Of a stretch of DNA of 64,000 bases, positions 63,902 through 64,000 are shown one piece after another. The translations under genes and the position numbers were made by a program. The notes below the pieces were generated by a model that saw nothing but the letters and a program-made list of their open reading frames with translations, was not told the DNA's origin and searched no databases. Each line of letters starts with the position of its first letter. The stretch's first letter is position 1. The stretch comes from Streptomyces sp. FIT100. GTDB taxonomy: Bacteria > Actinomycetota > Actinomycetes > Streptomycetales > Streptomycetaceae. The stretch covers positions 558,001-622,000 of the forward strand of contig NZ_CP075715.1 of the NCBI RefSeq assembly GCF_024584805.1. Reading direction: 5' to 3'.

Positions 63902-64000
63902 ATGACTCTGCAACTCGAACCGGACGTCGCCTTCGGGATGCACCCCGACTACGGGGTGGCCGCCGCCGTCGCGGATGACCGACCGTTCCTCGACGAGGTC
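63902..64000 (+). CDS. Partial gene with the shared N-terminal module, cut by window end
   Basis: An ATG at 63902 with AAGGAG about 13 bases upstream opens a frame that continues past the window. The visible 33 residues (MTLQLEPDVAFGMHPDYGVA start) match the module seen in the two preceding genes. The remainder is outside the window. Confidence 0.55.
   Translation, partial: MTLQLEPDVAFGMHPDYGVAAAVADDRPFLDEV

Noticed and set aside
54..64000. Integrase, relaxase or replication initiator gene
   Set aside because: Looked for tyrosine/serine recombinase and relaxase motifs to support element boundaries; none is convincingly present in this window, so they must lie outside it or be absent.

Overview
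The window is very GC-rich, with codon usage and gene families typical of Streptomyces or a close relative: a pca/pob aromatic-catabolism operon, IclR and Lrp regulators, and an actinobacterial conjugation module. No species can be named from the sequence alone.

Region 1 (about 1-10.9 kb) is a protocatechuate branch of the beta-ketoadipate pathway. One tightly overlapping minus-strand operon runs pcaI-pcaJ-pcaF-pcaH-pcaG-pcaB, then, after a block of 18-bp repeats, pcaD-pobA. A plus-strand aromatic-acid MFS transporter converges on pobA, and a divergent double-domain IclR regulator faces pcaI across a nested palindromic operator. No pcaC decarboxylase is present, either free or fused to pcaD. 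Region 2 (10.9-12.7 kb) is ordinary chromosome: a small hypothetical protein, an Lrp/AsnC regulator and a HAD phosphatase.

Region 3 begins near 12.97 kb, where a 28-bp remnant of a tRNA-Pro 3' end is followed by a strong terminator hairpin. This looks like an attachment-site scar, and the gene content changes after it. From there to about 53 kb is a defence island: a single-chain nuclease-methylase (13.4-16.7 kb); decayed IS and gene fragments (16.8-17.96 kb); two divergent SNF2-family helicases (18-23.7 kb) with a broken DUF3883-like tail; and a four-gene overlapping minus-strand operon (41.65 to 24.2 kb). That operon encodes an SNF2 helicase, a 1752-residue Eco57I/PglX-type methylase, a 2237-residue DEAD helicase-DUF1998-nuclease fusion and a UvrD-type helicase with a RelE-like N-terminus. 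A Ser/Thr kinase lies upstream of it. Next come an IS21 remnant and a complete type II Wadjet system (jetABCD, 52.6 to 44 kb).

Region 4 (53.1 kb to the end) is a conjugation-type module: an orphan beta-class DNA methyltransferase, then on the plus strand a lytic transglycosylase/NlpC-P60 protein, a small two-TM protein, a VirB8-like membrane protein, a VirB6/TrbL-like polytopic protein, an SCO6880-type protein, a VirB4-like ATPase and a run of uncharacterised genes. Three of these last genes begin with related N-terminal modules, and one carries an apparent frameshift. The module runs off the window end. The defence block therefore probably travels with, or sits next to, an integrative or plasmid-derived conjugative element. 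The strongest candidate for an under-described system is the helicase/methylase/nuclease operon at 24.2-41.65 kb.
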